From contig CM012955.1 of assembly GCA_000181795.3 (NCBI GenBank), positions 6,149,716-6,213,715 on the forward strand: a DNA stretch of 64,000 nucleotides. Reading direction: 5' to 3'. The notes under the pieces were generated by a model. That model was not told the DNA's origin. It searched no databases and saw only the letters and a list, made by a program, of their open reading frames with translations. Position numbers and translations under genes: made by a program. Within the stretch, counting starts at the first letter, position 1; every line of letters begins with the position of its first letter. The DNA comes from Trichinella spiralis. Its lineage: Eukaryota; Nematoda; Enoplea; Trichinellida; Trichinellidae. Below, piece after piece: positions 35,331-48,435 of the stretch.

Positions 35331-37289
35331 TCTATTGCAATAGAAACAATTTTCAAGCTACCTTCTGTTCCTGTTCAATATTTCATCAACTGGCTTAGGA
35401 ATTCATTTTCTATCAAAGTTCTCAATTGTAACAAGCAGATTTTATTATATATATTCACTAATTATATATATAACAGATACAGCAACAGTGCAGAATTGAC
35501 AACTGCATTCTGTAATAATGAAATTTCAAAAATAATATGAGAACAGTTGAAATCAGTAAAAATTATTGAAGTATCAGTTTCAAATTAACATTGCTTATGC
35601 AAATCAAAGTTAAAATTAGGTTGACCGCATTCATTGCATTTAAATGCTCAGCGATTAAATTCAATTTTACTGAATTTGATTAAATGCCCAACTTCGTTAT
35701 TATTATGCTATAAAATAAGAGGGGCTCAATTTAAAATCATCTCACGTATGAAAATAATCTGTTTTTTATTTATTTTACAAAGGATACAAATTAATAATAA
35801 ATCATTGTATAAAATTTTTACAACACTGAAAAAATTATTAGCTTCAGTTTCTGCATGACATTTTGCTTTAAAATGTTGTTACACAAAATACAGTATAAAT
35901 AATTATAAAAAGCTTGTTTTTATTTTCTAGAAAGATAAGATATGATACTACTAAAAGTTATTGAAATATTAATTTAAAGTCGAGAAAAATATTTGATAGA
36001 ATATGGATAAAATTATGAATTTGCTTAACTTTTTAATAATAAATAGAATCTGTTTCTTTTTATGCTTAGAAGCACGAGATTAATCTGATTCAGCAATTCA
36101 AAATATATAGCATGTCGTGATGCATAAATTATTAATTATACCTGTTATTTATAAACTGTAATTCCATTGTAAAAATGAAACATTTTCTCCAATTTACTGC
36201 TTGCACGATATAGGGCATAAGTTCACTATAGTAACAACAAGTTAAAGCAGAAATAAAATCATTAGATATGTATATACCCAGCTTATAGATAGATAAGTGC
36301 AACATTTTATTTCAGTAATAAAGTCTATCATTAAAAATGTTTTCCAATACAACTAGGTTTAGTAAACAGTAGTTCTTATTGTGTTCTTATTCCATCATTT
36401 AGTATTTTTCTACATTTGATAATTCCTGGTTTCAGTCGGATTTTTCAATTCCAAGAACTTTCAGGCTCTTATAACAGCCAGTCATTAGTGTTTAACTTAT
36501 TTATACCCAGGTTACTATTTTACTAGGTTACTATTAAATGGCTATTATTCTTTCACAAAAAGTTATGAATAAACTGATGCAGACATTCAACATTAGTATA
36601 ATATCATAATTAAAATTAATAGACTTATATAATATTTTCAAATAAAAAGCTGTCATTAATTGGCTGTTTATTAAATGATACTTTGTGCAAAACTGTTTTT
36701 ATGCGTTAAAGTAGAAATGAATATGTACAATTACAATAAGGTACCTTAAGTATTGTCATAAGTTATGCTGTTTTATACTTTATTTTAAAAAGTTATAAAG
36801 TTTGACATTGTTCCACTAATTGTTCAAATTAATCAATCATCCAAATGCTTTTAATTTATCATAATAAAGTTGCTCAGCTTTTACTGATTATGCCTATAAA
36901 CATTTCAAAATTTTTGTTCCACTATTTACCATAAATATGTATATACATATATGTGTGTGTGTTGGTAAATTCATTTGCTAATTTTATGTTAAAAATTATG
37001 CTGGAAACTAATAAAATAATAAATAGAATGAAAAGAATGCTTGTAATGTTTGCAATGTTTATCAGTCATCAGCAAAAATTTGCTTAAGCTAATAAACAGC
37101 TATCTGAAATTATTTCAGTCAAAATAACATGTACTTTATGGTATTAAAAAATAATATTTTAATGCTAATAATCAATAAGTAAAATTGTTCAGCTTAATTA
37201 GACCGTATGAACGGATGATTTTACCCATGAAGTTTATATAAAAGTACGTATTTACTTATATTATGTATTTGATGACCTGCTAGTGTCGT

Positions 37290-37660
37290 AGTCAAAGCAT
37301 TATGCCGCAAAGCAGTTGGCTGCTGAAGCGTCAAAATTGTTTCCTCTTTTGACAACTATCAGATCAATAATAAAGTGCAGCACACGAACTCCTGATAAGC
37401 TAAGAGGTAGAATTAGAGCCTATCAATATCCATATGTATTTTGATCGATTGTGGTGTAGAATGAAACTTGTAAAAGTTTTGGTAAATATAAACCAGAAAG
37501 GCGTTAGCTTTTACAAATTAGTCATCTGACGCCTACCGGTCGACTTACTTTTTAGCCAATCACAACTGAGAGTGAAAAAGGTAGAAGCGAGTAGAATGCT
37601 CAAGCTGATTTCTCTGATCGCTACACTTAATAAGCACCAATCTGTTGGGTATTTTCAGAT
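37290..37660 (+). promoter_or_regulatory. Promoter/leader region of the MOLO-1-like gene
   Basis: GC content rises here just upstream of the gene. A CCAAT box is at 37556-37560, and an acceptor-like ATTTTCAG ends at 37658, about 180 nt before the chosen ATG. This suggests a spliced or trans-spliced leader. Confidence 0.4.
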
Positions 37661-37837
37661 GATACATTTATCAAACTGCGGTTGTTAATCATATTCTTTG
37701 CTTTCCTAATTTTGAAGCTTACTTTTGAGCTGAAATTAGAAAATTCATGTGTTAGGTATAGCTTGCATTATATTAAATCACTTATGGACATCGGTCAACG
37801 TGCTTACAAATTTGTTTGTTTCTTATTTTCTACAAAG

Positions 37838-39506
37838 ATGGCAATTTTTTTTCATTTATCTGTTGTGCTCCCGTTGGGAGTTTGCGAAGCGGTAAAAAAG
37901 TACCCTGATTCAACGCAAAGCAGTTCAATTGATCCGTGCCTATATCCTTCACCCACTGCTCCACATTTCATGGAACGTTGTCAAGTGACAACAGCAGTAA
38001 CCCAACAGTTTCTTATCTGTGATCCGGACTCAATTATGAGTATATCTGAAAGTAAGCAATCACGCGAATATAATATGCATGTATCGTCGAATTGTTTATT
38101 CACGGTGTATTTAACATAAATACTTAGCGGAGAACTTTGATAACAGAATTATTATTTTCCTTAAGCCGATTATCGGAATGTGTTATGCATTAAGATCTAC
38201 TTCTGTTTGTTGTCATAATTTGAAAGTTTTTAAAGTTGTTTCAAAGATGTGAAGACTTCAGAGACGAAAAACTATCTTTAAACTATACTAACAGCGAATA
38301 GTGACTCTATATTTGTTTCAAATTAATAAATCAATTTTCGCTGCATTTGAATGAAGTTCCTGATTTTTCTATTTACCATTAGTCAGCATGCTTTTTTTAA
38401 GCTCCGCATTTATAAAATCAGTGAAATTGTTGTTTATTGAATTTTTTTAGTAATTCAAATGATTCGATGGTTAATTCAAATACAACTGAAAAATATGAAA
38501 TTATTTAATCAATAATTTTTTAGTTACACTTGAAGAAATTACCATTTTTTGCCAATGCATTTAGCTTAAAGTATCGAAGAATAATGCTTAAGCTTAACAG
38601 TGCTAATGATTGTTATTACTTATTGGATTGCACACTGGATATTTGTTAAACAGCCTATTTCTAGACATGTTTTTTTAATAAAAATAAGAATAAAAATAAT
38701 GTTCTCCAGAATAAACTGTTAAGATGGGCAGTTTGTTGAACAGTCAACGCTAATTAAAGCCACTTTGAGCGATTGACATTAAAACATCATAAGCTAAATT
38801 GAATAAGTGTCAAAATAAGAATAGGTTAGCATCATTTTCAAGCTGCTTGTCAGAATAAAGCAATTGCTACTTTTTGCTTTTGAATTGCTTTTAAAATGAA
38901 ATGTCGGCACATTTTTTTAAATTTTTTGTATGCAATATGCCTTAGTTTTCACGCTTTTTGAAGAAACACCAACTGCGTTGATGTGTGCTTAATAAAAAGT
39001 TGAAATCCACTGCACATGTGTATTATTATTTTAACTTTAAAAAAACTTTTTTGCTGATGCTTTCCTAATACTGTTTGTTCTATGCTTAAAAAAATGCAAA
39101 ATCTGCCTGCTTGTATTTAAAAGTTTCTAATCCTCTAATGTGAGACAATTTACATTTATATAAAGAATTTAGTGCTGTTTATTCTTTTTTTAATTTTTAT
39201 TATAGAAGGCCTAAATTTATTTGCTATTTTAATTTACATGAAGTAGAACTTTCTTAATAGCATGCAGAACTAAAACTTTATACAAATGAAAACACTTCCA
39301 ATTATTACAGATGACGCAAAATTGCAATCATTTCCGCGTTCTGTTCACTGAAGAAGCATAGTATTATTATATTACTTTATAAACATGTATATAACAAGTC
39401 TTCAGTTTCATCAGTCATCATTGCAATTACATTAATGAACTAAAAGAATACATACATACATACATACATACATACATACATACATACATACATACATGCA
39501 TACGTG

Positions 39507-39568
<62 letters not shown>

Positions 39569-40867
39569 GGGTGTGTGTGTGGGGTGTGTGTGTGTGTGTG
39601 CGTTTGTGCAGGATAAGCCATATCCTGTTTTTTAATTAGTCAGAATTGATTTATGAAATGTTTATGGTTCATTTACTTTATATCAATGACTGATGATACA
39701 CTCATTTGTACTGTCAAATTAGTAATGAGAATAAATGTTATAAGTTCAGTTTTATAAAACTTAAATTATTTCCTCATATGAAAAAATATCAAGTACATAA
39801 AAAAGCATTGCATATGAAAAGCTCAGAATTAAAATTTTATACTAGAGTTAAGAAACATAAACTTATCTAATTGGTAGTATTTGAAAGATGGATTGCAAGG
39901 GTAAGGCATATTTGCACTCTGAGCACTTCAGTTTCATAAGCTTCTGATTTTATGGCGACTTTATTTTTTATTAATAATACATAATTAATTATATTTAAAT
40001 AATTGTATGTTTTAAATTCAGAAATATTTTAAACTCCATCGTTATTATAATTATAAGAATTTGATCTCAACAAATGTCAGTTAAATAAATCAAAAAACAC
40101 TTAACTGCAAATGCATCACTTAACTTCAAAGAATCCGGTAAAGAAGTGTACTTTATATGCTAATGTTATGCTAATCTTATTATTTTTTTAAATATACTGC
40201 TCAGTAAACTACAAATGAGAATAATATACTGTGAAAGTAAACTTTTACTAACATCTGACACGAAAATCTTATACAAAGTGTTAGCATGTTTAGCATCTGA
40301 AGTCAAAAATTTTTGAGTTTTCCTGACAATTTGCAATTTACACTAAACATTTGTTTCCCGGTCCTGTCAACGACGTGTCATTTCATATGAATTTAAATTG
40401 AAAGTGAATTTAAATCATTGATTATTTTGAAAGCAATGACAATATGTAGAAGCTTTCAATGCTGAACACCGTTTTCTATCGTCTGTCTGCAATAAAATTG
40501 GTTTGATTGATAAATACATCCTCAGTTCTAATGTTTGTCCCAAAGGCCAATATTGATTGCCCAAAGTCGATTTTCCTCAAGACTGCTTCCCAATAAGGCG
40601 CTGCAGTTGCCTTATGTAGTCTTACAATTGAATATCTGCAGACAACTTTTTTACTTTTTGAAATATAATTTAGCAACTGTTCGTCTAGAATGCAATTAGT
40701 TTAGTTCCTCTGATTTATGACTAAAAACCTAACACATTGCATGAAAATGCTAATGCAGCAGTTTCTGTAATTATAAAGATTAACAGAAAAATATTTCGGT
40801 GTAATCAAGAAAAATTAAATTACTCTATAACAAATCAAAATTTATAAGAATCCAACCTTTAAAAACA

Positions 40868-40911
<44 letters not shown>

Positions 40912-43900
40912 CTGATACCCTACAAATTAAATTTAAAACACGTTAGAATTTCCTAATCAAACATTTATAATAGATGTAATTTTGCCATCGGTAAAATCTG
41001 AATATTCTACTAAAAATATTAGCATACTTTTACTGTTTATAATAATTTCATAAATCAATAAATTATAGCCGATTTTTTAATATTAATTATTCTATGGAAT
41101 TATTAATATTGTAGATGAAACATGTTGTACACTTTGTAAAATTTACCAAATAGACATAGAATTAAAGCTTGAATTAGACTGCGTTTTTGAAAAAAATAAA
41201 TGCTCAAATTATACTTTGAGCAACCAAAGGTATGAGTCATTCTGCAAATCAAGGTTTCATCAATAACTATGAGATAATGAATCAAATCAACTATTTCAAT
41301 TAATAAATTTTTACTTTTTGTCATTCTGATTGAAAACTACAATTTCAGATGGAAATAATACTTTATTTCAAATGCAGAAAAGGAAATCTTTTTACAAGTG
41401 ATCAGATTGCTAATTTTTTCTGCTGCACACATGCTGCGCACGAAATTATTACTGCTCAGTTCATATATGTATAAACTTACATGCTGTGCTATCACATGCA
41501 GCAAAAGCGTAACATGACTCTTTTCACAATCCTTGCTATTACTTTTTGTTTTTTATTTATTTTATAACTTAGTAACGTTAATGTAATTCCATTCAGTTGA
41601 TGTAGTTTTAATATTTGCCATGCTTCACACTTGAAAGCAAGCTCTGGGGGTTGATGAGTTTGATTTTTGCAAATTTTTCAAAGTATAAAGCATTTTGAAA
41701 TGCTCTATAATGTATATATGAATAATGTACATTGACAACGTTGATAAATTTGGGCACTTTGCATGCATACAAAATGTACTTTTGCAAATGTTTAGCATAT
41801 TATGCATTTTAATATATATGCTAATAAATCAATGCAAATTTACCTGGAAAAATATATGATGCAGTATATGAATTATTTAAATTTGAACAGATCATTTGCA
41901 ACGAATGTCTCAGAAATGAATTTTAGTTGTAGATAATTTTAATTTCAAATAATTAATTTAAATTCAAAAGCATGGCAAGCAGTGCTATTCTGTTCAAAGT
42001 CAAGAAATATGCCATTGTTTAGCCCAATAAATTACCACTGAAGCTGAATTAAAAATATTTTATTGATTCTTGATTGACTGATCATTTTGCATTAATAGAA
42101 TTTGCAATCTTACATATCTTACGTAATCTTACTTAAGATTTGTCATTCATATGTGACCATTTTTTTCAATTTTTACAGTTGAAGAAGTAGTAAAACAGCT
42201 GAAACGTCTTGATTTACATTATGGTAATCACTGCTTATGCGACTCAGGTCAATCGCAACACTGCTGGTACCAAATTGGTTTTGCATTTGTGGAGCAATTC
42301 CATTTTATTCTTTCATTACTGGAAAACACATATGAGTTGAGTGTCATATGAATTTTTGAAAATTTTCGTAAAGTAATACATTTTTCAGACCTGCTTCATA
42401 TTGTAACACTAGTGATCGAAATGCATTATCATCTGGTATTGGCGTCAACAAATGGTCCAGGCAAATGATCCAATTATACGGCGGACGATTTGCCGAGATT
42501 ATTAGAAGGCAATGGAATTTTGGGCGCTGTGGCGAAGATATTCTTATACTTATCGTGAAAAATCGCCCTCAGATGGCAAGTTTTTCAGCTTAGAACATTC
42601 CTGAATTAAGCTTTTTTTTTAGAGCCCACATGTCAGCGCTTCAAACCCAACTTCAGTCAGTATTTCAAAAGCTGAATGCCAGATTTTTGCTATCAGTTAA
42701 TTATATCTGTTGAATTTCGCTTTTTAGATGATCTTTCTCAGTAAAGGAATAGCGGTTAGTGAAAGAACAAATCACATGATCACTCATGGTATACGCTCCT
42801 TAGATTTTGTAATTGATAAATACAACGAACGTTTGGAAGAAGGATTTTCACTAAAGCTGGCAAGTGACTGAAGTCATTTTATTGAAGTTTGGCAAAAATT
42901 TATTTATATAATATGATACAGATGGAAAAAATATTAATTGATGCTTGGTGCTAATTGGCAAAAGTGCATCATATTTTCAGAAACAATGAAAAACGTTAAG
43001 CAGTGCAATATTATAATGGGCCAAATGCGTGCTATCTGTTATTAATTACACAATAAATGTTTTATATGATATTAAAATTTGCTAATTAAGCATATCCATA
43101 GTATAAATAAGCTTTTAAAATATAATATCTTTTAAGAAATCAGCGTCACTATTTGCATTTGCTTTTCACATTTTTATTTTTCAATGCGACTTATTTTTTT
43201 CATATTTTTAGCAAAATTTCAGTGTTCGGATTTTTTTTAGATATTTGAACAGTTGTTAAAAGATCTCAGCACAGTGCTTTTACTTGCCGATCAGACTTTT
43301 TACATGCCTCGCAACCGCAGTCACATTCCAACGTGGGCAATTGCTGCCTTCGGCGCTTGCGCTGGTTTGCTCATCATCATGGCTCTAGGGTAATTGTTAC
43401 TGTTAAATACGACAGCGCCGGCATGTTTACTTTTTCAAAACTAACAGGCTAATATTGGTTCGCCGACGTGAACGTGGAGCCTTCAAGAGAGGCCAGAGCA
43501 AGGATAAATCAGACCGAAGATGGAAAGCAGGCTTTGTTGGTGGTATGTACAAAGTTCCACAGAGGCAGAGTGTTGGGGATTTCAGGGGAAGCGGATCAGG
43601 TGATCAGGCATATACTCAAAGAATGAATAATTATTTTACTTGATCATCATGTTTTAGCAGACTATATCTACTCACATAATGTCAAGAGTACATCAGAAAG
43701 ACGCAAAACCTTAGCGCAGGCCTAGATAAAAACTGCAACAAAGGAATAAATGCACAGCTAACTTCATGCCCATGCAAATTGCCTTTAGTAGTCTAATTTT
43801 AAAATAAAAGAAACTTTTGAAAGCTTAGATTAAGCGCACGGTATGATTACTTTGAGCTTCGTCATAATTTAGCATTTGCGTTGTTTGCCATGTGCTTTTT

Positions 43901-44903
43901 GCATTACTATGCATGTTCCTTTCTTAACCGATGTTTCTTGGAAATTATTGTTCAAAATTTCTTTCTGTGCAATTTTCAAGAATAGGTAGCAATATAAGCA
44001 AAAAGCTTTTTTTCTGAATAATACATAAAAACAGCTAATGTGTAAACATCTTCTCTGCAATTTTCAATCACTTTCAATCTTGTCTTGAACTTTTATCAAG
44101 AAAGAGTAGCAAACGTAATGTTTTTTACATAAATATTTATCACGCAATAGCCTTCGTCAAGTTCCAGTGACAGCTGCACTCTTTAAAGTCATTTATGTTG
44201 CAAAAATAAGGATAGAAAATTAACACCACAAACTGCGCTTGTCAATCAGTCAGCTTCAAAAATTAGACAGATTAGTATAGCAGTATTGAATAACAATTGC
44301 AATGCATTCATTCATTTACTAACTTAAATTCATATAACTGCAATAACAATTCATCTTCAATACATTATAATGATGCATGCTTTTGGTTTTTTAAATATTT
44401 TTCAGATTCTTTTCCAGAAACTATAAAATGCAAGCGGTCATGTTCTACCAACAATGCTAACACTATTTTATAATATTTGCATTTGAATAATAAAAATGGA
44501 ATAACCAATTTTCTGCCAAATAATTTTTGTGAAAAATTACACAGAACAAACAATTTGTAACGAATTTTATTATTTATCGATTGCGTAATGTCATGGTTTC
44601 TCTACTTTTACTAAGATGCATGATGTTTTTGTGCTTTTTTGATCAGTTTTAGCTACATTTTGTTGTTGCTGTTGTTAGTGTTTATTAATTTATCCAATAA
44701 AGTAGTTTAAACTTGAATTTTAATTTCTGCCCAAATAACACGCTTTCGTGTAGTATATATATGGTTAGCTACTAACTGGATTTTTATTAACAGAATTTGT
44801 CTTAGATGTGAAAGATGTCAAAGTGCACCTGTTGATCAAGAAAGGTCATCGCTCAAACAAGCCTGACCGATTTGCACAAGTTGTACAGCCAATACAAGGT
44901 TAA
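37838..44903 (+). CDS. MOLO-1-like single-pass membrane protein (levamisole receptor modulator family)
   Basis: Exons 37838-38051, 42179-42335, 42389-42575, 42728-42859, 43241-43389, 43448-43542 and 44794-44903 give 347 residues. Reading through the sixth exon instead stops at 43643 (344 residues). The N-terminus is a signal peptide ([18 protein letters not shown]). The outer part has the MOLO1/TPM-type pattern: IDPC, then [10 protein letters not shown], a helix ([10 protein letters not shown]), CLCDSG...CWYQIGFAF, and [23 protein letters not shown] followed by [15 protein letters not shown]. One membrane helix (about 262-284) precedes a basic tail ([12 protein letters not shown]). In C. elegans MOLO-1 is an auxiliary subunit that raises gating of levamisole-sensitive acetylcholine receptors. 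Which family member this is cannot be settled. Introns 3 and 4 appear to use GC donors (GCAAGT). The first intron is 4.1 kb. Confidence 0.78.
39449..39603. repeat. Compound microsatellite: (TACA)n, (TA)n, GT-rich
   Basis: About 65 nt of TACA units run directly into about 40 nt of TA and then about 45 nt of GT-rich repeat. A frame on minus translates it into Tyr-Ile and Thr-His runs, which is not a gene. Confidence 0.95.
40867..40911. repeat. Compound microsatellite: (CA)n then (TA)n
   Basis: CA units from about 40867 pass into TA units ending at about 40911. It is composed of the same dinucleotides as the 39.5-kb cluster in the same intron. Confidence 0.95.
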
Positions 44904-46179
44904 ACGTTGCATAGCAAGCAGTATTCCAAAATGTTCAGGCATGTTTGCTGATGCATGTAAAGGTGTTTCATCTGATATATTTTGTGTTGTTGACTTTGCC
45001 TAACACTTTGAAGCTAGACTGTTATAAAAGTTGAAGCAACTTGTTTGATTTTCCGAATGCTTCAAAAGAATAAAAAAAACTAGCCAGAAGATCTTGAAAG
45101 CGGATAATGAAGCGTAAATGTTTAACTTCTATTTCCACACTCAGCTGAATAAATGAACTTTTCTGTATTAACAATTATTTTTGTAAAATGTTTCACTTTT
45201 GATGTTGAGTAATTTTTATCCACAGATAAAAGTAATAAAATTTGTACTGTTTTGTTGTTAATTTTTGCTTTTGAACCGCTTCACTCATTGCCCTGTTCCA
45301 ATGAAATTGCCGAATTTTCTTTTTAAATTAATGCATTTTATGTTTGTGCATTGAGCAGTTCAAACAGATGTTATTGAAATTTTTGAAACTCATCGCTAGT
45401 TGAACAACTGAACAGCATTTCTGTTATTTTTGATTGTTGTAACTGCTAGTGTTTTAAACTAATTTTAACTGATTTTAAGCGTAAAACTAACCAGTTGTTA
45501 GTTGTTTTTCAGTAGATCAAAATTAGTTAATTTTTTAATTAACTACGAATTCATAGTTTTGCTGCTTTTAAACAGTGCATTTGTCTAACTAATAAAAATT
45601 TTTGTTGTGGCCAATGGATAGCAACTAACATTTATTTATAGATCCGCAGATAATAATCTCTCTAAAGGTATAACTTTAAATGACGCAGCGCAGAGCAGTG
45701 TTTTGTTATCGGTCGGTCCACCAACATGCAGACAAGCCTGTACGTACAGCAGTGCTCCTACCAACGCAATGTAGTGCATGTTTTGTACAATACGTCAAAA
45801 AGTGAATAAAAAGTTTACAGCCCATTAATAAATCTGGCCTACTGAAGCGTATCTAATTTTGTTAGTGATGTAATTTCTTGTTTAAAATTTGGAAACTGTA
45901 AAAAGTATTTATATGGATTCAACTGCGATAGAAAAATTATTTCCAGTATTGCCAAAGGGGTTTTCTAAATGATTACGAAAACACTAGCATTAAAAGAGTT
46001 TGGCGCAGAATAGCAACGAAAAGTAAATGCACTACTATAATGATTATGATGATGACTAACAATAATCAATCAATAATGGCAGCCTGCATTTGTAGCACTG
46101 TTTTGCATATGCTACAGCACTGTGCATTCCATTAAAATATATACATACTGGCAAATGCTAATAAGCCAACTCATAAATG

Positions 46180-46700
46180 CATCTACCCATACTTTTTTTT
46201 CATGGCAAACTGGTTATTGTTATGAATAATAAGAACCAAGCTCCATGCTACACAATAACAGTGGCAACTCTCCTGCTTCGCTATATTCATTTGTGGCTTT
46301 CATCTGAGTTGAAAATATTCGTCTTGCTTACTTGGGGATTAAATCGGTGCTTTGGAAGTACAGCTTTGAAAAGACTGTTGGTGAGCAAGTGATGTTAGGC
46401 AGTCTTATTTATCAGCATACCAACCAGCCCAGTTAGCTTCTGGATGTACTTTCTAGTCCATCCTTAAGCTGGTTCACTTTGAGCAAAACAAAATTACAGC
46501 CACCATCACACGAAATACTTACTCTTTTGATAACTACAACTGGATGATAAAGTAAAGCAGTGAAGCGCAAATTCATCGGAACAAGCGAATGTCAACTGTG
46601 TCAATATTTACCAGCTCTGCTTGAAACTCAACACGTTTCTTTTACCCTAACCTGACAAGAACTCATTTTGCTGTAACCAATGAAATCAAACAGATGATTA
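46180..46700 (-). mobile_element. Decayed Ty1/copia-type retrotransposon fragment (RNase H region)
   Basis: Minus-strand translation, allowing stops and frame changes, gives ANWAGWYADK near 46410-46440, then WK-less KARRI...ST, and ATNEYSEAGEL near 46264-46296. Order and spacing (about 48 residues from W to EY) fit the DADWAG...SWKSRRQ...STTEAEYxALSEA core of copia RNase H. No long terminal repeats or intact frame are visible. I infer an old, dead fragment. Confidence 0.4.
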
Positions 46701-47420
46701 TTACAATTATCAATACTCTCTTTTGCATTTTACATTTTACAGAGCTCTGAAAATTGCATAACTCTTTTTGAATATCACAAAATTTACCCTTTGAAACCGC
46801 AGTTTTAAACAACTACATGGTAACTAGCATTATTATTTTACTTCCAGCTGATTATGTCCAGTTTTGCATTGTCTGTAGGATGTCGCAAAATAGGGTGCAG
46901 TCATACTGGTCAAATAACATTAAATCGTTACTATGCAATAAAGCAGTATTATTTTTCAAATGTCAAACCATCATTTGCGGACTATGCTTATTACGATTGA
47001 TGAACTTCTCATCGTTGCTTTCCCTTTCATGTGGATGCTTTATTCCGGCACACCCCATTTATATTTTGACAGTGCAGTGACCTGATTAATTCAGGAACAA
47101 CGCCTCAATCAGTAAATCTGTGATGCAAGGCTTCTGTTTGAAAAGCCATGACCAGTTGAAATATTTCATCTTGACTAGCTTTTGCACAATTATGTAGTCA
47201 GGTGTGTTTTTTTGGTTATCATCAGATGACGCATGATGATGGAACAGAACTCTCAGGTATGCTATAAATGAAATGCAAATATTGTTACTTTTGCTTACTA
47301 TTCATTACTTATGATTTATCAGTGAATTTAAAATTCAAATATTTATTTTTTATGTCTTTATCTGAAGATGCGTGATTGCTATTTAACAAAAGCATATCTA
47401 AAATTTTTTAAAATATTTTG

Positions 47421-47461
47421 TCCATTGTTATTATTACTATTACTATTATTATTATTATTAG
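47421..47461. repeat. Imperfect (TTA/CTA)n trinucleotide repeat
   Basis: A run of TTATTA with CTA interruptions inside AT-rich DNA. Confidence 0.85.
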
Positions 47462-48228
47462 CTTTAATTTAGAATTCTCTCATCGAATTATTTATTTTTA
47501 AACCAATACGCTTCAGTCGTTTTATCTTATGCACATCTTATCTCTTGAATATGCAAAATATTCATTATTAGGGAAGGTATTTATTTGCTCATTAATGTGT
47601 AGCGCATTATTATAATTTGCACACTTTATTGTACGGTGTGAGCAGTTATTTTCTGAAAATTTGCCATATACAGCGACTAATGTAATGCCATCCTTTGATT
47701 TGAAAAAGAATTATTTGCTGCCATCCCATGTTAATTTAATATTGAACATCTTTTGGCAAAAAATAACATTCTGATATATAAAATGCAAGCAGTTGAAGAA
47801 ACAGCATTGTATGAACGAAAAGCTGACAACAGTATTCAACAAAAAAGTAAGTAATGCATGAGATCAAATTTGTAAATATTTGCACATTGTGACAGGCGCA
47901 TGTTTAATTTGTTCTTGTCATGTATTTTGTAACAATAATTTTGAATTATTATGTTTTTATGCACTATTTTAAGTATGTTTTGACAATATATTTTAAAGCG
48001 TTGCATAAAAAACTAATATGAAAAATAGAGAGATGTTTTTTGCCTTATTATGTTTCATTGATCAAAAGTGACTGGTATACTGACGTACTCACTCAGAGCA
48101 GCTTGTTTTGTAGTTATTTCAACTGCTTTTCAACTAATTTTCCAATATGTGTATGAACTGAATAATATCATTCATTTAAATATATAATGATGAAAGTGAA
48201 AAAAATTTACTAATGTGTGACTTTTAAA

Positions 48229-48435
48229 ATGTTACTGCTGCTTTTCTTAGTTTTTAACTGCTGCAATAATGAAAAAAGTTATTGCTGTAATAGAAAAAGA
48301 ACTTTTGAGCATTATTTAGAGAAGCTAAGGTTTACCGAAGCAACACCACTACCTTGTGCAAAGCGAATGCAAATTTTAACGAAACGTATTTACTCGATTT
48401 TCAATGGCAAATGCGTTGCAATGAGTGAACATTAA
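48229..48435 (+). CDS. Candidate short secreted peptide, doubtful
   Basis: An ATG frame of 68 residues begins with a signal-like MLLLLFLVFN, then carries two CC pairs and a basic stretch, and ends in GKCVAMSEH. There is no family resemblance, and such frames arise by chance in AT-rich DNA. I record it because the hydrophobic start sits exactly at the ATG. Confidence 0.2.
   Translation: MLLLLFLVFNCCNNEKSYCCNRKRTFEHYLEKLRFTEATPLPCAKRMQILTKRIYSIFNGKCVAMSEH

Larger units (their letters stand above)
31560..37837. other. Divergent 6.3-kb intergenic region between madd-4-like and MOLO-1-like genes
   Basis: Must hold promoters for both flanking genes. It is mostly AT-rich with no intact gene. Two GC-raised, coding-like but stop-ridden blocks (about 31690-32230 and 34730-35330) look like decayed genes or transposon fragments. 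A promoter-like block lies at 37290-37660. Confidence 0.5.
38052..42178. other. First intron of the MOLO-1-like gene
   Basis: AT-rich intron of 4.1 kb, much larger than the others in this gene (53-1251 nt). It carries two microsatellite clusters listed separately. No coding signal or RNA gene recognised. Confidence 0.6.

Noticed and set aside
39427-39621. Minus-strand 64-codon frame rich in Thr-His, Tyr-Ile and Met-Tyr-Val-Cys runs
   Set aside because: It is a translation of the TACA/TA/GT microsatellite.
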